Of a stretch of 64,000 bases of DNA, positions 42,020-51,680 are shown one piece after another (position 1 is the first letter of the stretch; every line of letters begins with the position of its first letter). Both the position numbers and the translations under genes were made by a program. The notes beneath the pieces were generated by a model. That model saw only the letters and a program-made list of their open reading frames with translations. It did not search any database and was not told where the DNA came from. The DNA comes from Xylanibacter ruminicola. Lineage in GTDB: Bacteria > Bacteroidota > Bacteroidia > Bacteroidales > Bacteroidaceae. The stretch covers positions 62,001 through 126,000 of the forward strand of contig NZ_FRBD01000005.1 of NCBI RefSeq assembly GCF_900142525.1. The letters run 5' to 3'.

Positions 42020-44872
42020 TTACTTCTTAAGGACTTCTTTGATAAAGCGGGGTGTATAGCCCCGCTTACTTTTTGCTACTTGCTCGGGCGTTCCAGTAGC
42101 CAAAATCTGACCACCATTGCGGCCACCTTCAGGACCAATGTCGATAATCCAGTCGGCTTGTTTGATTACATCAAGATTGTGCTCAATGATGATAACCGTA
42201 TTGCCACGGTCAACTAGTTGTTGAAGTACCTGCATCAGTATGCGGATGTCTTCAAAATGCAGACCGGTTGTTGGCTCATCAAGAATATACATGGTTTTAC
42301 CTGTATCGCGCTTAGATAGCTCAGTAGCCAACTTGATGCGCTGACTCTCGCCACCAGAAAGGGTGGTAGACGGCTGACCCAACTTGATGTAGCCCAGACC
42401 AACATCCTGAATACTCTTGATTTTACGCAGAATCTCGGGCACGTTCTCGAAGAACTCTACAGCCTGATTGATAGTCATATCAAGTACGTCGGCTATCGAC
42501 TTACCTTTGTAACGTACCTCGAGCGTCTCGCGGTTATAACGCTTGCCATGACAATCCTCGCAAGGCACCTGAATGTCGGGCAGGAAGTTCATTTCGATGG
42601 TTTTATAACCGTTTCCACCACATGTCTCGCATCGTCCACCTTTCACATTAAATGAGAAACGGCCAGGTTTATAACCACGGATTTTGGCCTCGGGCAGATT
42701 GACAAAGAGCGATCGGATATCAGAAAAGACACCTGTATAAGTAGCTGGATTAGAGCGTGGTGTTCGGCCGATGGGACTTTGGTCTACACTCACTACCTTA
42801 TCTATATATTCCAACCCCTCAATAGCCTTGTAAGGCATGGGGCGCTTGAGCGAGCGGTAGAAGTGCTGCGAAAGAATGGGTTGCAGAGTCTCGTTGATGA
42901 GCGTTGATTTTCCTGAGCCGCTCACACCGGTTACTACAATCAACTTGCCAAGTGGGAACTCGGCATCGATATGCTTGAGGTTATTACCAGTACAGCCTTT
43001 AAGTATCAGGCTCTGGCCAGAGCCTGGTCGTCTTTTGCCAATTTCTATTTTCGTCATGCCGTTCAGGTACTGAGCGGTCAGGGTATCTGTCTTTAATAAA
43101 TCGTCGGGCGTACCTTGAAACACTACTTCGCCGCCCTTACGTCCGGCACGCGGACCAATATCTACGATGTAGTCGGCATGGCGCATCATGTCTTCGTCGT
43201 GTTCAACTACGATGACTGTATTGCCAAGGTCGCGTAGTTCCTTCAGCGAACGGATAAGGCGTTCGTTATCGCGTTGATGCAGACCAATAGACGGCTCATC
43301 AAGAATGTAGAGTACGTTGACCAGTTGTGAACCAATCTGTGTAGCGAGTCGGATACGTTGACTCTCACCCCCCGACAATGAAGCCGATTGGCGATTGAGC
43401 GAGAGATAGTCGAGTCCTACCTCAAGCAGGAAATCCAAACGGGTCTTGATTTCCTTCAGAATTTCCTTAGCGATTTTGTATTCGTTCTCAGATAGGTCTC
43501 TAGCCTCTCCCTGCTCACCTTTTTCCTCTATCTCTGCAATCCACGCACGCAAATCGCTGAGATCCATTGTTGCGAGGTCGGCAATGTTGCGGCCGCCGAA
43601 GGTATATGATAATGCCTCGCGATTCAATCGCTGACCGTGACACTCCGGGCACTCGCATTCAGCCAGGAATTGGTCGGCCCACTTCTGTCCGGCGCTTGAA
43701 TCGTCGTTGTCTATCACGTTGCGTAGGTACTTGATGATGCCATCGAACGAAACGAAATAGTCGCTTGATGTATGTACCAGATCTTTATCGATACGCACAT
43801 CCTCAAGTGATCCATAGAGTAATTCGGTCATAGCATCGTCGGGTATTTCGCCGATAGGCGTGTTGAGGTTGCAGTCGAATTTTGCAAGAATGGCCTCAAC
43901 CTGCCAGAAAATCATCTGATTCTTGTATTTGCCAAGTGGTACGATGCCGCCTTCGCGGATGGTGAGTTTCTTGTCGGGAATCACCTTGTCGAGGTCAATC
44001 TGATTGATTACGCCTAGGCCTTTACAATGCGGACATGCACCTTGAGGCGAATTGAACGAGAAGTTGTTAGGTGCCGGGTCGGAGTAGCTGATTCCTGTAG
44101 TGGGGCACATCAGTCGCTTGGAGAAGTGCTTAATCTGATTCGTATCCTGATCGAGAATCATAATCAGTCCATCGCCTTGTTTCATGGCAATAGAGATAGA
44201 CTTTTTCAGACGTTCCTCATCGGGAGTATCGGGCACTTTCATGCGGTCGATCACTACTTCGATGTCGTGGTTTTTGTATCGATCCACCTTCATGCCTTGA
44301 ACTATCTCCTGCATCTGTCCGTCAACACGGATATGCAGATATCCCTTGCGGCGCATACTCTCAAAGAGTTCGCGATAATGACCTTTACGACTACGAACTA
44401 CAGGCGCCAGAATGTAAATCTTATGCCCAGCATAATCGTGGGTAATCATATCCAACACGCGCTCTTCAGTATAACGCACCATCTCCTCACCGGTGGCAAA
44501 ACTATAGGCACGACCAGCGCGGGCAAAGAGCAATCGCATATAGTCGTAAATCTCGGTGGTGGTTCCTACTGTAGAACGGGGATTCTTGTTGGTTGTCTTC
44601 TGCTCGATACTGATGACGGGCGAAAGACCTGTTATCTTGTCGACATCAGGTCGCTCCATGCTGCCAAGAAAGTTGCGGGCATAAGCCGAAAACGTCTCAA
44701 TATATCGGCGCTGACCTTCGGCAAAAATGGTGTCGAAAGCCAGCGACGATTTGCCGCTGCCACTTAATCCCGTTATCACGGTTAGTGAGTTGCGGGGAAT
44801 CTCTACATCTATATTCTTAAGATTGTGTACGCGGGCTCCGTACACATTTATTTTATCGTCTTCTCTCTTCAT
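42020..44872 (-). CDS. uvrA: Excinuclease ABC subunit A
   Basis: The 950-residue protein has two ABC ATPase modules with Walker A GLSGSGKSSLAFDTIFAEGQ (about residue 33) and GVSGSGKSTLINETL (about 640), signature LSGGESQRIRLA twice, and zinc-finger cysteines (CPHCKGLG, CPECHGQR, CETCGGNGYK with CEDCHGKRYN). It scans DNA for lesions with UvrB in nucleotide excision repair. It starts 12 bp after the CHU_C-domain gene, and both appear to share one promoter. Its last codons overlap a terminator for the convergent gene. Confidence 0.98.
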   Translation of the reverse strand: MKREDDKINVYGARVHNLKNIDVEIPRNSLTVITGLSGSGKSSLAFDTIFAEGQRRYIETFSAYARNFLGSMERPDVDKITGLSPVISIEQKTTNKNPRSTVGTTTEIYDYMRLLFARAGRAYSFATGEEMVRYTEERVLDMITHDYAGHKIYILAPVVRSRKGHYRELFESMRRKGYLHIRVDGQMQEIVQGMKVDRYKNHDIEVVIDRMKVPDTPDEERLKKSISIAMKQGDGLIMILDQDTNQIKHFSKRLMCPTTGISYSDPAPNNFSFNSPQGACPHCKGLGVINQIDLDKVIPDKKLTIREGGIVPLGKYKNQMIFWQVEAILAKFDCNLNTPIGEIPDDAMTELLYGSLEDVRIDKDLVHTSSDYFVSFDGIIKYLRNVIDNDDSSAGQKWADQFLAECECPECHGQRLNREALSYTFGGRNIADLATMDLSDLRAWIAEIEEKGEQGEARDLSENEYKIAKEILKEIKTRLDFLLEVGLDYLSLNRQSASLSGGESQRIRLATQIGSQLVNVLYILDEPSIGLHQRDNERLIRSLKELRDLGNTVIVVEHDEDMMRHADYIVDIGPRAGRKGGEVVFQGTPDDLLKTDTLTAQYLNGMTKIEIGKRRPGSGQSLILKGCTGNNLKHIDAEFPLGKLIVVTGVSGSGKSTLINETLQPILSQHFYRSLKRPMPYKAIEGLEYIDKVVSVDQSPIGRTPRSNPATYTGVFSDIRSLFVNLPEAKIRGYKPGRFSFNVKGGRCETCGGNGYKTIEMNFLPDIQVPCEDCHGKRYNRETLEVRYKGKSIADVLDMTINQAVEFFENVPEILRKIKSIQDVGLGYIKLGQPSTTLSGGESQRIKLATELSKRDTGKTMYILDEPTTGLHFEDIRILMQVLQQLVDRGNTVIIIEHNLDVIKQADWIIDIGPEGGRNGGQILATGTPEQVAKSKRGYTPRFIKEVLKK
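42045..42074 (+). terminator. Terminator of the caspase-like operon, lying inside uvrA
   Basis: An 8-bp perfect stem (AAGCGGGG at 42045-42052 with CCCCGCTT at 42060-42067) with a 7-nt loop is followed by ACTTTTTG. It is encoded within the last codons of uvrA on the other strand. Confidence 0.8.
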
Positions 44873-44884
44873 TTTCTCACTATC

Positions 44885-45550
44885 TCAGTTTTCGCTCTGC
44901 GTAAATCCACGAAGCAGATTAACATCTTTACGGATATTATAAATGATGCCATCGGCACCGCGGGCCTTTACCACTACAAAGTAGACACCTTCTTTAACGG
45001 GCTTGCCGTTGTGGGTGCCGTCCCATCCCTCGGCAGGATTGGTCCAATCGTATAGCTTCTGGCCCCATCTATTATATATGTACGCGTGGAATTCCACAAT
45101 ACTCTGATATTCTTTTGCTTTATAAATGTCGTTATGTCCATCTTCATTTGGCGAGAATGCGTTAGGCATCAGGAGTTTGCTCTCGCTGATGGTTACGCAG
45201 ATTCTTGATGAGTCGCGCTCTTCATTGCCGAGGTTGGCATAAAGAGTAATGTATGTTTTGCCCGCCTTGGTAAAGGTGTAATCGGTATTCTCCTCGTAGC
45301 GTACCATCATGTCCTTGCTCTCGCCTTCAATTCTGAAGTGCCATTCGTAAGTTGGATTCAAACCTTCCATATCTGTAGGGTTGGCACGGAACGATACACT
45401 GAGTGGAGCTTGACCGCCGAAATCACTTCTGGTCTCGGTTTCCACGCCATTGTCGTCAACATATATTGCTGATATCTCGACACTCTGTGCTGAAACCGAA
45501 ATCGACGTCAACATCGCAAAAACAGTTAGTATTATCTGCCAAAATCTCAT
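44885..45550 (-). CDS. Secreted protein with PKD-like domain and CHU_C-type gliding/T9SS sorting domain
   Basis: The 221-residue protein has a signal peptide (QIILTVFAMLTSISVSAQS), a PKD/Ig-like domain (about residues 22-115, with NPTYEWHF) and a C-terminal CHU_C domain (about 120-212: LMPNAFSPNEDGHNDIYKAK, AYIYNRWGQKLYDWTNPAEGWDGTHNGKPVKEGVYFVVVKARG). The latter is a type B signal for export by the type IX secretion system. The cargo has no enzymatic part, so it is nearly a bare sorting domain. It lies upstream of uvrA. Confidence 0.88.
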   Translation of the reverse strand: MRFWQIILTVFAMLTSISVSAQSVEISAIYVDDNGVETETRSDFGGQAPLSVSFRANPTDMEGLNPTYEWHFRIEGESKDMMVRYEENTDYTFTKAGKTYITLYANLGNEERDSSRICVTISESKLLMPNAFSPNEDGHNDIYKAKEYQSIVEFHAYIYNRWGQKLYDWTNPAEGWDGTHNGKPVKEGVYFVVVKARGADGIIYNIRKDVNLLRGFTQSEN

Positions 45551-45569
45551 ATTTTATTCATTTAAAGTG

Positions 45570-45577
45570 CAAAGTTA
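45570..45577 (-). promoter_or_regulatory. -7 promoter element of the CHU_C-domain gene and uvrA
   Basis: TAACTTTG followed by CAC on the minus strand, preceded by TTAG, 19 bp before the ATG. Confidence 0.6.
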
Positions 45578-45621
45578 CTAAATATTTCATAAAGATTCAT
45601 CCCCAATTCACAATTATTTTG

Positions 45622-45629
45622 TACTTTTG
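45622..45629 (+). promoter_or_regulatory. -7 promoter element of the LysM-protein operon
   Basis: TACTTTTG, 27 bp before the ATG at 45657. The -33 region is not clear. Confidence 0.55.
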
Positions 45630-45656
45630 TACGCGAAATGACTAAAATTTGAAAAT

Positions 45657-47009
45657 ATGACGCGAGTTTTAAGATATTTTTTGTTCTTTGCCGCTTTCTG
45701 GTTGTCAGTAAGTGTGGCTTTGGCCCAAGAGGCAGAACAGATACGCGGATTACATAAAGTAAAGAAGAAGGAGACCATCTTCGGCATATCTCGTATGTAC
45801 GATATTACCATCGAACAGTTGATGAAAGCCAACCCAGAGATGAGTGCTCCTGATTATGAACTGAAGAAAGGGGCTGTGTTGAGAATTCCATTCCCCACAC
45901 TTCAGACGGAAGCACCTGTGGCAAAACCAACCAATGAAGAAGATGTTGATGATGTACGCAAGCGTGCCATCAGATTGGGCGTGATGCTGCCTCTACACAA
46001 TGTAAACGGTGACGGTAAACGCATGGTAGAGTACTATCGAGGCGTGCTGATGGCATGCGATAGCATTAAGAAATTAGGTATATCAGTAGATGTACATGCA
46101 TGGAATGCTGCCGAAGATGGGGATATCAATAAGATTCTGAGTGATGAAAACGCTGCTAAATGTGATTTGATTATCGGTCCACTCTACTCAAAGCAGATGG
46201 ATGCTATATCAGCTTTTGTTGAGAAACATAAGATTAAACTGCTGATTCCGTTCTCGATTAATGCACCACAACTGGCCGATAATAAGTATATTTATCAAGT
46301 GTACCAAAGTCGTACCTTCCAGGATGCTGCTACCATCGAACACTTTGTAAAGGGATTCAAGAACTATCACACAGTGATTATTGATTGCAACGATTCTACA
46401 AGTCAGAAGGGTAGCTTTACATCAGCTCTTCGCCGGCAGTTGGATCAGGAAAATATGGAGTGCTCGATAACTAATCTGAAGTCGGGTGAGAGTGATTTTT
46501 CGAAGGCCTTCAGTCGTACTAAGCCCAATGTGGTCATTCTGAATACCGGTCGTTCACCCGAACTGGGTATTGCTTTCTCGAAACTTAATGGACTCAAGGT
46601 TACCAATCCTGATTTGCTGATAAACATGTTTGGTTATACTGATTGGCTGATGTACACAAGTGCCCATTTGGAGAACTATTATAAGTTTAATACTTATATT
46701 CCATCGGTGTTCTATTATAATCCGCTATCGGCATCAACCAAACGCCTGCAGCAGAAGTTCCGCTGGAATTTTCATACCGATATGATGAATAGTCTGCCAA
46801 GATTTGCAATTACCGGCTTCGACCATGCTTATTTTTTCCTTACCGGATTGCATCGCGAAGGTAAGAATTTCTTAGGTGAGAAGAGTCATCCGGAATATGT
46901 ACAGGTTCCATTGCAATTTGAACGTTACGGTAATGGTGGCTTGAGATGCCGTACACAATTATTTGTTCACTATACTCCCGACAATCGGGTTGAAACCATT
47001 AAGTTCTAA
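45657..47009 (+). CDS. LysM-domain protein fused to a periplasmic-binding (PBP1-type) domain
   Basis: The 450-residue protein has a signal peptide (RYFLFFAAFWLSVSVALAQ), one LysM repeat (about residues 31-82: HKVKKKETIFGISRMYDITIEQLMKANPE) and a type I periplasmic-binding fold (about 100-440: RLGVMLPLHNVNGDGKRMVEYYRGVLMACD, CDLIIGPLYSKQMDAISAF, IFVVILNTGRSPELGIAFSKL-like segment). It likely anchors to peptidoglycan. Ligand binding is unproven; in LpoA-like proteins the fold serves as an enzyme activator. It heads an operon of five closely spaced genes. Confidence 0.85.
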   Translation: MTRVLRYFLFFAAFWLSVSVALAQEAEQIRGLHKVKKKETIFGISRMYDITIEQLMKANPEMSAPDYELKKGAVLRIPFPTLQTEAPVAKPTNEEDVDDVRKRAIRLGVMLPLHNVNGDGKRMVEYYRGVLMACDSIKKLGISVDVHAWNAAEDGDINKILSDENAAKCDLIIGPLYSKQMDAISAFVEKHKIKLLIPFSINAPQLADNKYIYQVYQSRTFQDAATIEHFVKGFKNYHTVIIDCNDSTSQKGSFTSALRRQLDQENMECSITNLKSGESDFSKAFSRTKPNVVILNTGRSPELGIAFSKLNGLKVTNPDLLINMFGYTDWLMYTSAHLENYYKFNTYIPSVFYYNPLSASTKRLQQKFRWNFHTDMMNSLPRFAITGFDHAYFFLTGLHREGKNFLGEKSHPEYVQVPLQFERYGNGGLRCRTQLFVHYTPDNRVETIKF

Positions 47010-47012
47010 AAA

Positions 47013-47819
47013 ATGAGGAATGTCAGGATGATGAAGCGCAAGTTTTTAGTTATTTCTTTTTTTCATTTTTTCATTGCAACGGCGGTTGCCCAGGTAGGAG
47101 AATACCGAAATGATTTGGCTATTGGCGTAAATGGTGGTTATGTGATGAGTAATGTGGCTTTTGTTACAAAGGTTCCTCAATCTCAGTTAGGTGGTATCAC
47201 TGGTGGTATCACTGCCCGCTATACTTGTGAGAAGTATTTCAGTAGTATATGTGCTGTAACCGCCGAGCTTAATTATGCACAGATAGGTTGGAACGAAAGT
47301 ATATTGGACAAAAATGACCAGCCGGTTCCACTTCATACTGATCCTACACAGAATCTGGCTTATAAGCGCAAAATGACTTATGTACAGGTTCCTCTGTTGG
47401 CTAGACTGGGGTGGGGACGTGAGCGCAATGGCTTTCAGGCGTTTATTCACCTTGGTCCACAAATCGGATTCTTTGTGAATGACAAGTCGGAGAGTAACTT
47501 TGATGTTCATCAGCCTGAGTTTAATCCTAGCAGCAGTACATATCAGTACGCCAATCTACGCTCGTCTCATGTTGTGGCTCAGGATACCATGGCAGTCGAG
47601 AATAAGTTCGACTATGGTATTGCGGTAGGCGCAGGTTTGGAGTTCAGCAATCGCCACTTTGGTCACTTTATGATAGAAGGTCGCTACTACTACGGACTAG
47701 GAAACATATACGGTAACACCAAGCGCGATTATTTCTCGCGTTCAAACTTTGGTAATATCGTTATTAAGTGTACCTATCTGTTTGATATCATCAGAACAAA
47801 GAATTCTAAAATCAAATAA
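47013..47819 (+). CDS. PorT-family outer-membrane beta-barrel protein
   Basis: The 268-residue protein has a signal peptide (KRKFLVISFFHFFIATAVAQ) and a small barrel of alternating strands with GVNGGYVMSNVAF, AELNYAQIGWNE, YVQVPLLARLGWG and a C-terminal Phe-poor strand (GNIVIKCTYLFDII). PorT of Porphyromonas is needed for type IX secretion, but many PorT-like barrels have other roles. ATGs at 47013, 47028 and 47031 are all possible; AGGA precedes the second pair closely. It starts 3 bp after the LysM gene. Confidence 0.8.
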   Translation: MRNVRMMKRKFLVISFFHFFIATAVAQVGEYRNDLAIGVNGGYVMSNVAFVTKVPQSQLGGITGGITARYTCEKYFSSICAVTAELNYAQIGWNESILDKNDQPVPLHTDPTQNLAYKRKMTYVQVPLLARLGWGRERNGFQAFIHLGPQIGFFVNDKSESNFDVHQPEFNPSSSTYQYANLRSSHVVAQDTMAVENKFDYGIAVGAGLEFSNRHFGHFMIEGRYYYGLGNIYGNTKRDYFSRSNFGNIVIKCTYLFDIIRTKNSKIK

Positions 47820-47829
47820 ATAATAAATT

Positions 47830-49350
47830 ATGTTCGAAAATCAACCCAAAGGTTTATTTGCGTTGGCTTTGGCCAACACAGGTGAGCGATTCGGTTATTA
47901 CACCATGCTCGCCGTATTTGCATTGTTTTTGAGAGCTAACTATGGTCTGGATGCCGGTTGGGCAGGCGAAATCTACAGCGATTTCCTGATGCTCGTTTAC
48001 TTCCTGCCTATCGTAGGTGGATGGCTGGCTGACCGTTTCGGCTTCGGTCGTATGGTTACCATTGGTATCTTGATCATGTTTGCAGGTTACCTGCTGTTAT
48101 CAATCCCTCTTGGCGGCGACACATTCGCACTGGTTGTGATGCTGGCAGCTCTTGTTCTGATTGGCTTCGGTACCGGACTTTTCAAGGGCAATCTGCAGGT
48201 TATGGTGGGCGATCTGTACAACGATCCTCAGTATGCTAACAAGCGCGATGCCGGTTTCTCACTGTTCTACATGGCTATCAACATCGGTGCTCTTTTTGCT
48301 CCTACAGCAGCTGTTCGCATCATGGAGTGGTCGCAGCAGAATCTGGGAACTAGCGTTAACGACAGCTACCACTTTGCTTTCGCTATCGCTTGTGCTTCAC
48401 TGATTCTTTCTATCGCCATCTACTACGCCTTCCGTAGCACATTCCGTCATGTGGAAGGTGGCAAGGGTAAGGCCGATAAGGCTCAGGCTGCAAGCAATGA
48501 GCCGGAGCTGACCAAGGAGGAGACAACCCAGCGCGTTGTGGCTCTGTGTCTCGTGTTCGCTGTAGTTATCTTCTTCTGGATGGCTTTCCACCAGAATGGT
48601 CTGTCGCTCACTTACTTTGCTGATGAGTTTACTGCTAAGTCGGCTACAGGTGCTGACACTATGCCATTTGATGTGATTAACCTCGTGATGATTATTTTCA
48701 TCGTTTATGCTGGTTTCTCACTCTTCCAGAGCAAGACACCAAAGGGTAAGGGTATTTCTGCTGCTATCATCATTGTAGCGCTCGGTATTCTGGGTTATAA
48801 GTATACTCAGGCTACTGGCGAGGTTGCTATCTCTGCTCCTATCTTCCAGCAGTTCAACCCATTCTATGTAGTCGCTCTTACTCCAGTATCTATGGCTATT
48901 TTCGCTTCACTGGCATCTAAGGGTAAGGAACCAACACCTCCACGTAAGATTGCTTATGGTATGTTGGTGGCTGCTTCGGCATTCATCGTGATGATGCTGG
49001 CTTCGCAGGGGCTGATGACGCCTAACGAGCAGAAGGCTGCTGGCGATGCTGCTACATTTGTTTCGCCTTACTGGCTCATCAGCACCTACCTCATCCTGAC
49101 ATTCGGTGAGCTGCTGCTTAGCCCAATGGGTATCTCGTTTGTTTCAAAAGTGGCTCCTCCAAAGTTGAAGGGTTTGATGATGGGTGGATGGTTCGTATCT
49201 ACCGCTATCGGTAACAAGCTCGTAGGCGTTGGTGGTTACCTCTGGGGCGATATCCCCTTGACCGTAGTTTGGGGCGTGTTCATTGCAGTATGTGTTGTAG
49301 CTGCGCTGTTCATGTTCGCAATGATGAAACGTCTGGAAAAGGTTTGCTAA
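47830..49350 (+). CDS. Proton-dependent oligopeptide transporter (POT/PTR2 family)
   Basis: The 506-residue MFS protein opens with FALALANTGERFGYYTMLAVFALFL, the ExxER-type motif in helix 1 of POT transporters, followed by YFLPIVGGWLADRFGFGR, GFGTGLFKGNLQVMVGDLY and FSLFYMAINIGALFAP. It takes up di- and tripeptides with protons. Extra helices near residues 230-330 fit the bacterial 14-helix form. It is in an operon 10 bp after the PorT-like gene. Confidence 0.93.
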   Translation: MFENQPKGLFALALANTGERFGYYTMLAVFALFLRANYGLDAGWAGEIYSDFLMLVYFLPIVGGWLADRFGFGRMVTIGILIMFAGYLLLSIPLGGDTFALVVMLAALVLIGFGTGLFKGNLQVMVGDLYNDPQYANKRDAGFSLFYMAINIGALFAPTAAVRIMEWSQQNLGTSVNDSYHFAFAIACASLILSIAIYYAFRSTFRHVEGGKGKADKAQAASNEPELTKEETTQRVVALCLVFAVVIFFWMAFHQNGLSLTYFADEFTAKSATGADTMPFDVINLVMIIFIVYAGFSLFQSKTPKGKGISAAIIIVALGILGYKYTQATGEVAISAPIFQQFNPFYVVALTPVSMAIFASLASKGKEPTPPRKIAYGMLVAASAFIVMMLASQGLMTPNEQKAAGDAATFVSPYWLISTYLILTFGELLLSPMGISFVSKVAPPKLKGLMMGGWFVSTAIGNKLVGVGGYLWGDIPLTVVWGVFIAVCVVAALFMFAMMKRLEKVC

Positions 49351-50760
49351 ATGATACAGTTCATCCCATTCCTGGTACTAATAGTACTCATCACATGTTG
49401 CGTTGCCGTTTTTGGCAACGCAACTTTGGATGGTGCTAGTCAGGTATCGTTGTTAGTGGCTTCATCAGTAAGTGTCTTAGTAGGTCATTTCACTAAACGA
49501 CTGGAATGGGAGAATCTGGAAAAAGAGATAACGGATAAGATAGCCAGTTGTACACCGGCTATCATTATCCTTTTGTTGATTGGAGCTATTGGCGGCACAT
49601 GGATGGTGTCGGGTATTGTACCAACGATGATTTTTTATGGTATGCAGATTATCCGTCCTGAGGTATTTCTCGTTAGCAGTAGTGTGTTGTGTGCATTAGT
49701 TAGTTTGATGATTGGTTCATCGTGGACTACCGTTGCTACTATCGGTGTTGCTTTGATGGGTATCGGTAAGGCCCATGGCTTTGATGACGGCTGGATTGCT
49801 GGTTCTATCATCACTGGTGCTTATTTTGGGGATAAGTTGTCGCCCTTGAGCGATACTACTGTGCTGGCTTCGAGTGTGTCTGGAACGCCGTTGTTTACTC
49901 ATATCCGCTATATGCTCTATACCACCGTGCCCACATTCTGCATCTCGCTCACTATTTTTCTGATTGCAGGTTTTACTATGAATGTTTCTGGTCATGGTAA
50001 TGTGCATGAGTTTATGAAAGGTTTGCAGCATACATTCGTCATCTCGCCTTGGCTATTAATAGTGCCTGTACTGACGGGTGTGATGATTGCTCGTCGTTGG
50101 CCTTCGATGGTGGTGCTGTTTCTGGCCATTCTGTTAGCAGCTATCGTCGGACTGTTGGTGCAGCCAACGCTGGTTCATGCTATTTCTGGTTCAGGTGATT
50201 GGGGATTGCTAGCTTCGTATAAAGGCATGATGCATGTAGTTTATGGCAGTACACATATCGAAACTGGTGTACCAATGTTGAACGACCTGGTACAAACGAG
50301 TGGTATGGGTGGAATGATGCCTACTATCTGGCTGATCATCTGTGCCCAGACGTTTGGTGGTGCTTTGACGGCTACTGGTCAGTTGCAGGATTTGATGCGA
50401 CAGGTATTGCGCTTTGCCAAGAGTACGGTTTCGTTGGTGGCATCTACCGTTGGTACATCGTTGTTCTGCAACGTAGCAACTGCCGATCAGTATCTGTCAA
50501 TCATGTTGGCCAGCTCGATGTTCAAGGATGAATATATAAAGAGAGGTTACGAACCGCGTTTGTTAAGTAGAACTTGTGAGGATAGTGCTACAGTTACTTC
50601 GGTCTTGATTCCTTGGAATACCTGCGGTCTCACTCAGAGTACTGTTCTCGGTGTGGCTACGCTTACTTATCTTCCGTATTGTTTCTTCAACTTCCTCTCG
50701 CCGTTAACAAGTATTGTTGTTGCCGCTTTAGGTTGGAAAATCAAACGTAAATGCTCTTAA
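49351..50760 (+). CDS. NhaC-family Na+/H+ antiporter
   Basis: The 469-residue polytopic protein shows NhaC features: SCTPAIIILLLIGAIGGTWMVSGIVPTMIFYG, MIGSSWTTVATIGVALMGIG, GAYFGDKLSPLSDTTVLASSVSG, and FCNVATADQYLSIMLASSMF with SRTCEDSATVTSVLIPWNTCG. It exchanges sodium (or malate-lactate with sodium in the MleN subgroup) for protons. The ATG directly follows the POT stop (TAAATG). Confidence 0.92.
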   Translation: MIQFIPFLVLIVLITCCVAVFGNATLDGASQVSLLVASSVSVLVGHFTKRLEWENLEKEITDKIASCTPAIIILLLIGAIGGTWMVSGIVPTMIFYGMQIIRPEVFLVSSSVLCALVSLMIGSSWTTVATIGVALMGIGKAHGFDDGWIAGSIITGAYFGDKLSPLSDTTVLASSVSGTPLFTHIRYMLYTTVPTFCISLTIFLIAGFTMNVSGHGNVHEFMKGLQHTFVISPWLLIVPVLTGVMIARRWPSMVVLFLAILLAAIVGLLVQPTLVHAISGSGDWGLLASYKGMMHVVYGSTHIETGVPMLNDLVQTSGMGGMMPTIWLIICAQTFGGALTATGQLQDLMRQVLRFAKSTVSLVASTVGTSLFCNVATADQYLSIMLASSMFKDEYIKRGYEPRLLSRTCEDSATVTSVLIPWNTCGLTQSTVLGVATLTYLPYCFFNFLSPLTSIVVAALGWKIKRKCS

Positions 50761-51680
50761 GTCTTTTACTCTCAGGGTTCTTCACGTTCGTTGAACTCAA
50801 TTGCGAGAATCTGTTTGATTATCTTCATGACGAGGGTAAGCAGGATGTGGAGTATCTGCCAGAATCCACGCGTCATTGGACGAAGAAGCGCTATTGGCAT
50901 AAACTGAATAATATTGCTCAGGAATTAATTTCATGTTCAGAAGATGGTATTCCCGATTTGATTGCCCTCTGCGAGGTCGAAAATGATTCGGTGATGCGCG
51001 ACTTGACAAAAAGGTCATTACTCCGTCATGCAGGATATGAGTATCTGATGACGACATCGCCCGACCAGCGTGGCATCGATGTGGCTTTGCTTTATTCACC
51101 TTTCACTTTTGCACCTATCCGTAGTTATCCTATTAGGGTAGAACCAATAAAAGGTATGCGTGCTACCCGTGATATCCTTTATGTTTGTGGTGAGACTGTT
51201 TCGGGTGATACGCTACATGTGTTTGTGGTTCATCAGCCGAGTAAGTTTGGTGGTGAGAAATATTCACGTCCTTTCCGTCGGGTGGTGGCTGATAGGGTGT
51301 GCCAATCAATAGATTCGATTTGTTCCGTTTCCCAGAATCCCAAGCTATTGATAGCTGGCGATTTTAATGATGGTGCAGATGGCTATAGTTTGCTACCATA
51401 TTATCAGCATGATTTGCAGAATATTACTAAAGATGCCAAAGGAGGTTATGGCGTTAGAGGTACTTATAAATATAAAGGCGAGTGGGAGAGTATAGACCAT
51501 ATTCTGGCAAGTCCTATTATATATAATAAGGTGTATTCAGCTGTTATTCATTCTCCATTATTTTTATTGGAAGATGATACGCAGTATGGTGGATACCGTC
51601 CTCGAAGAACATATAATGGTATGCGCTATCAGCCAGGCTATAGCGATCATCTACCGTTAATAGTAAGATTTACTTTTTGA
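50751..51680 (+). CDS. Endonuclease/exonuclease/phosphatase-family hydrolase
   Basis: The 309-residue protein has a hydrophobic N-terminus (LLSLLLSGFF) and then the EEP signatures FVELNCENLFD (metal-binding Asn/Glu), PDLIALCEVEND, RGIDVALLYSP, LIAGDFNDGADG and GYSDHLPLIVRF with the catalytic His. Members are nucleases or phosphodiesterases. Substrate is unknown, and a short signal or anchor suggests export. Its first 10 bp overlap NhaC and its last 11 bp overlap the convergent MFS gene. Confidence 0.88.
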   Translation: MLLSLLLSGFFTFVELNCENLFDYLHDEGKQDVEYLPESTRHWTKKRYWHKLNNIAQELISCSEDGIPDLIALCEVENDSVMRDLTKRSLLRHAGYEYLMTTSPDQRGIDVALLYSPFTFAPIRSYPIRVEPIKGMRATRDILYVCGETVSGDTLHVFVVHQPSKFGGEKYSRPFRRVVADRVCQSIDSICSVSQNPKLLIAGDFNDGADGYSLLPYYQHDLQNITKDAKGGYGVRGTYKYKGEWESIDHILASPIIYNKVYSAVIHSPLFLLEDDTQYGGYRPRRTYNGMRYQPGYSDHLPLIVRFTF

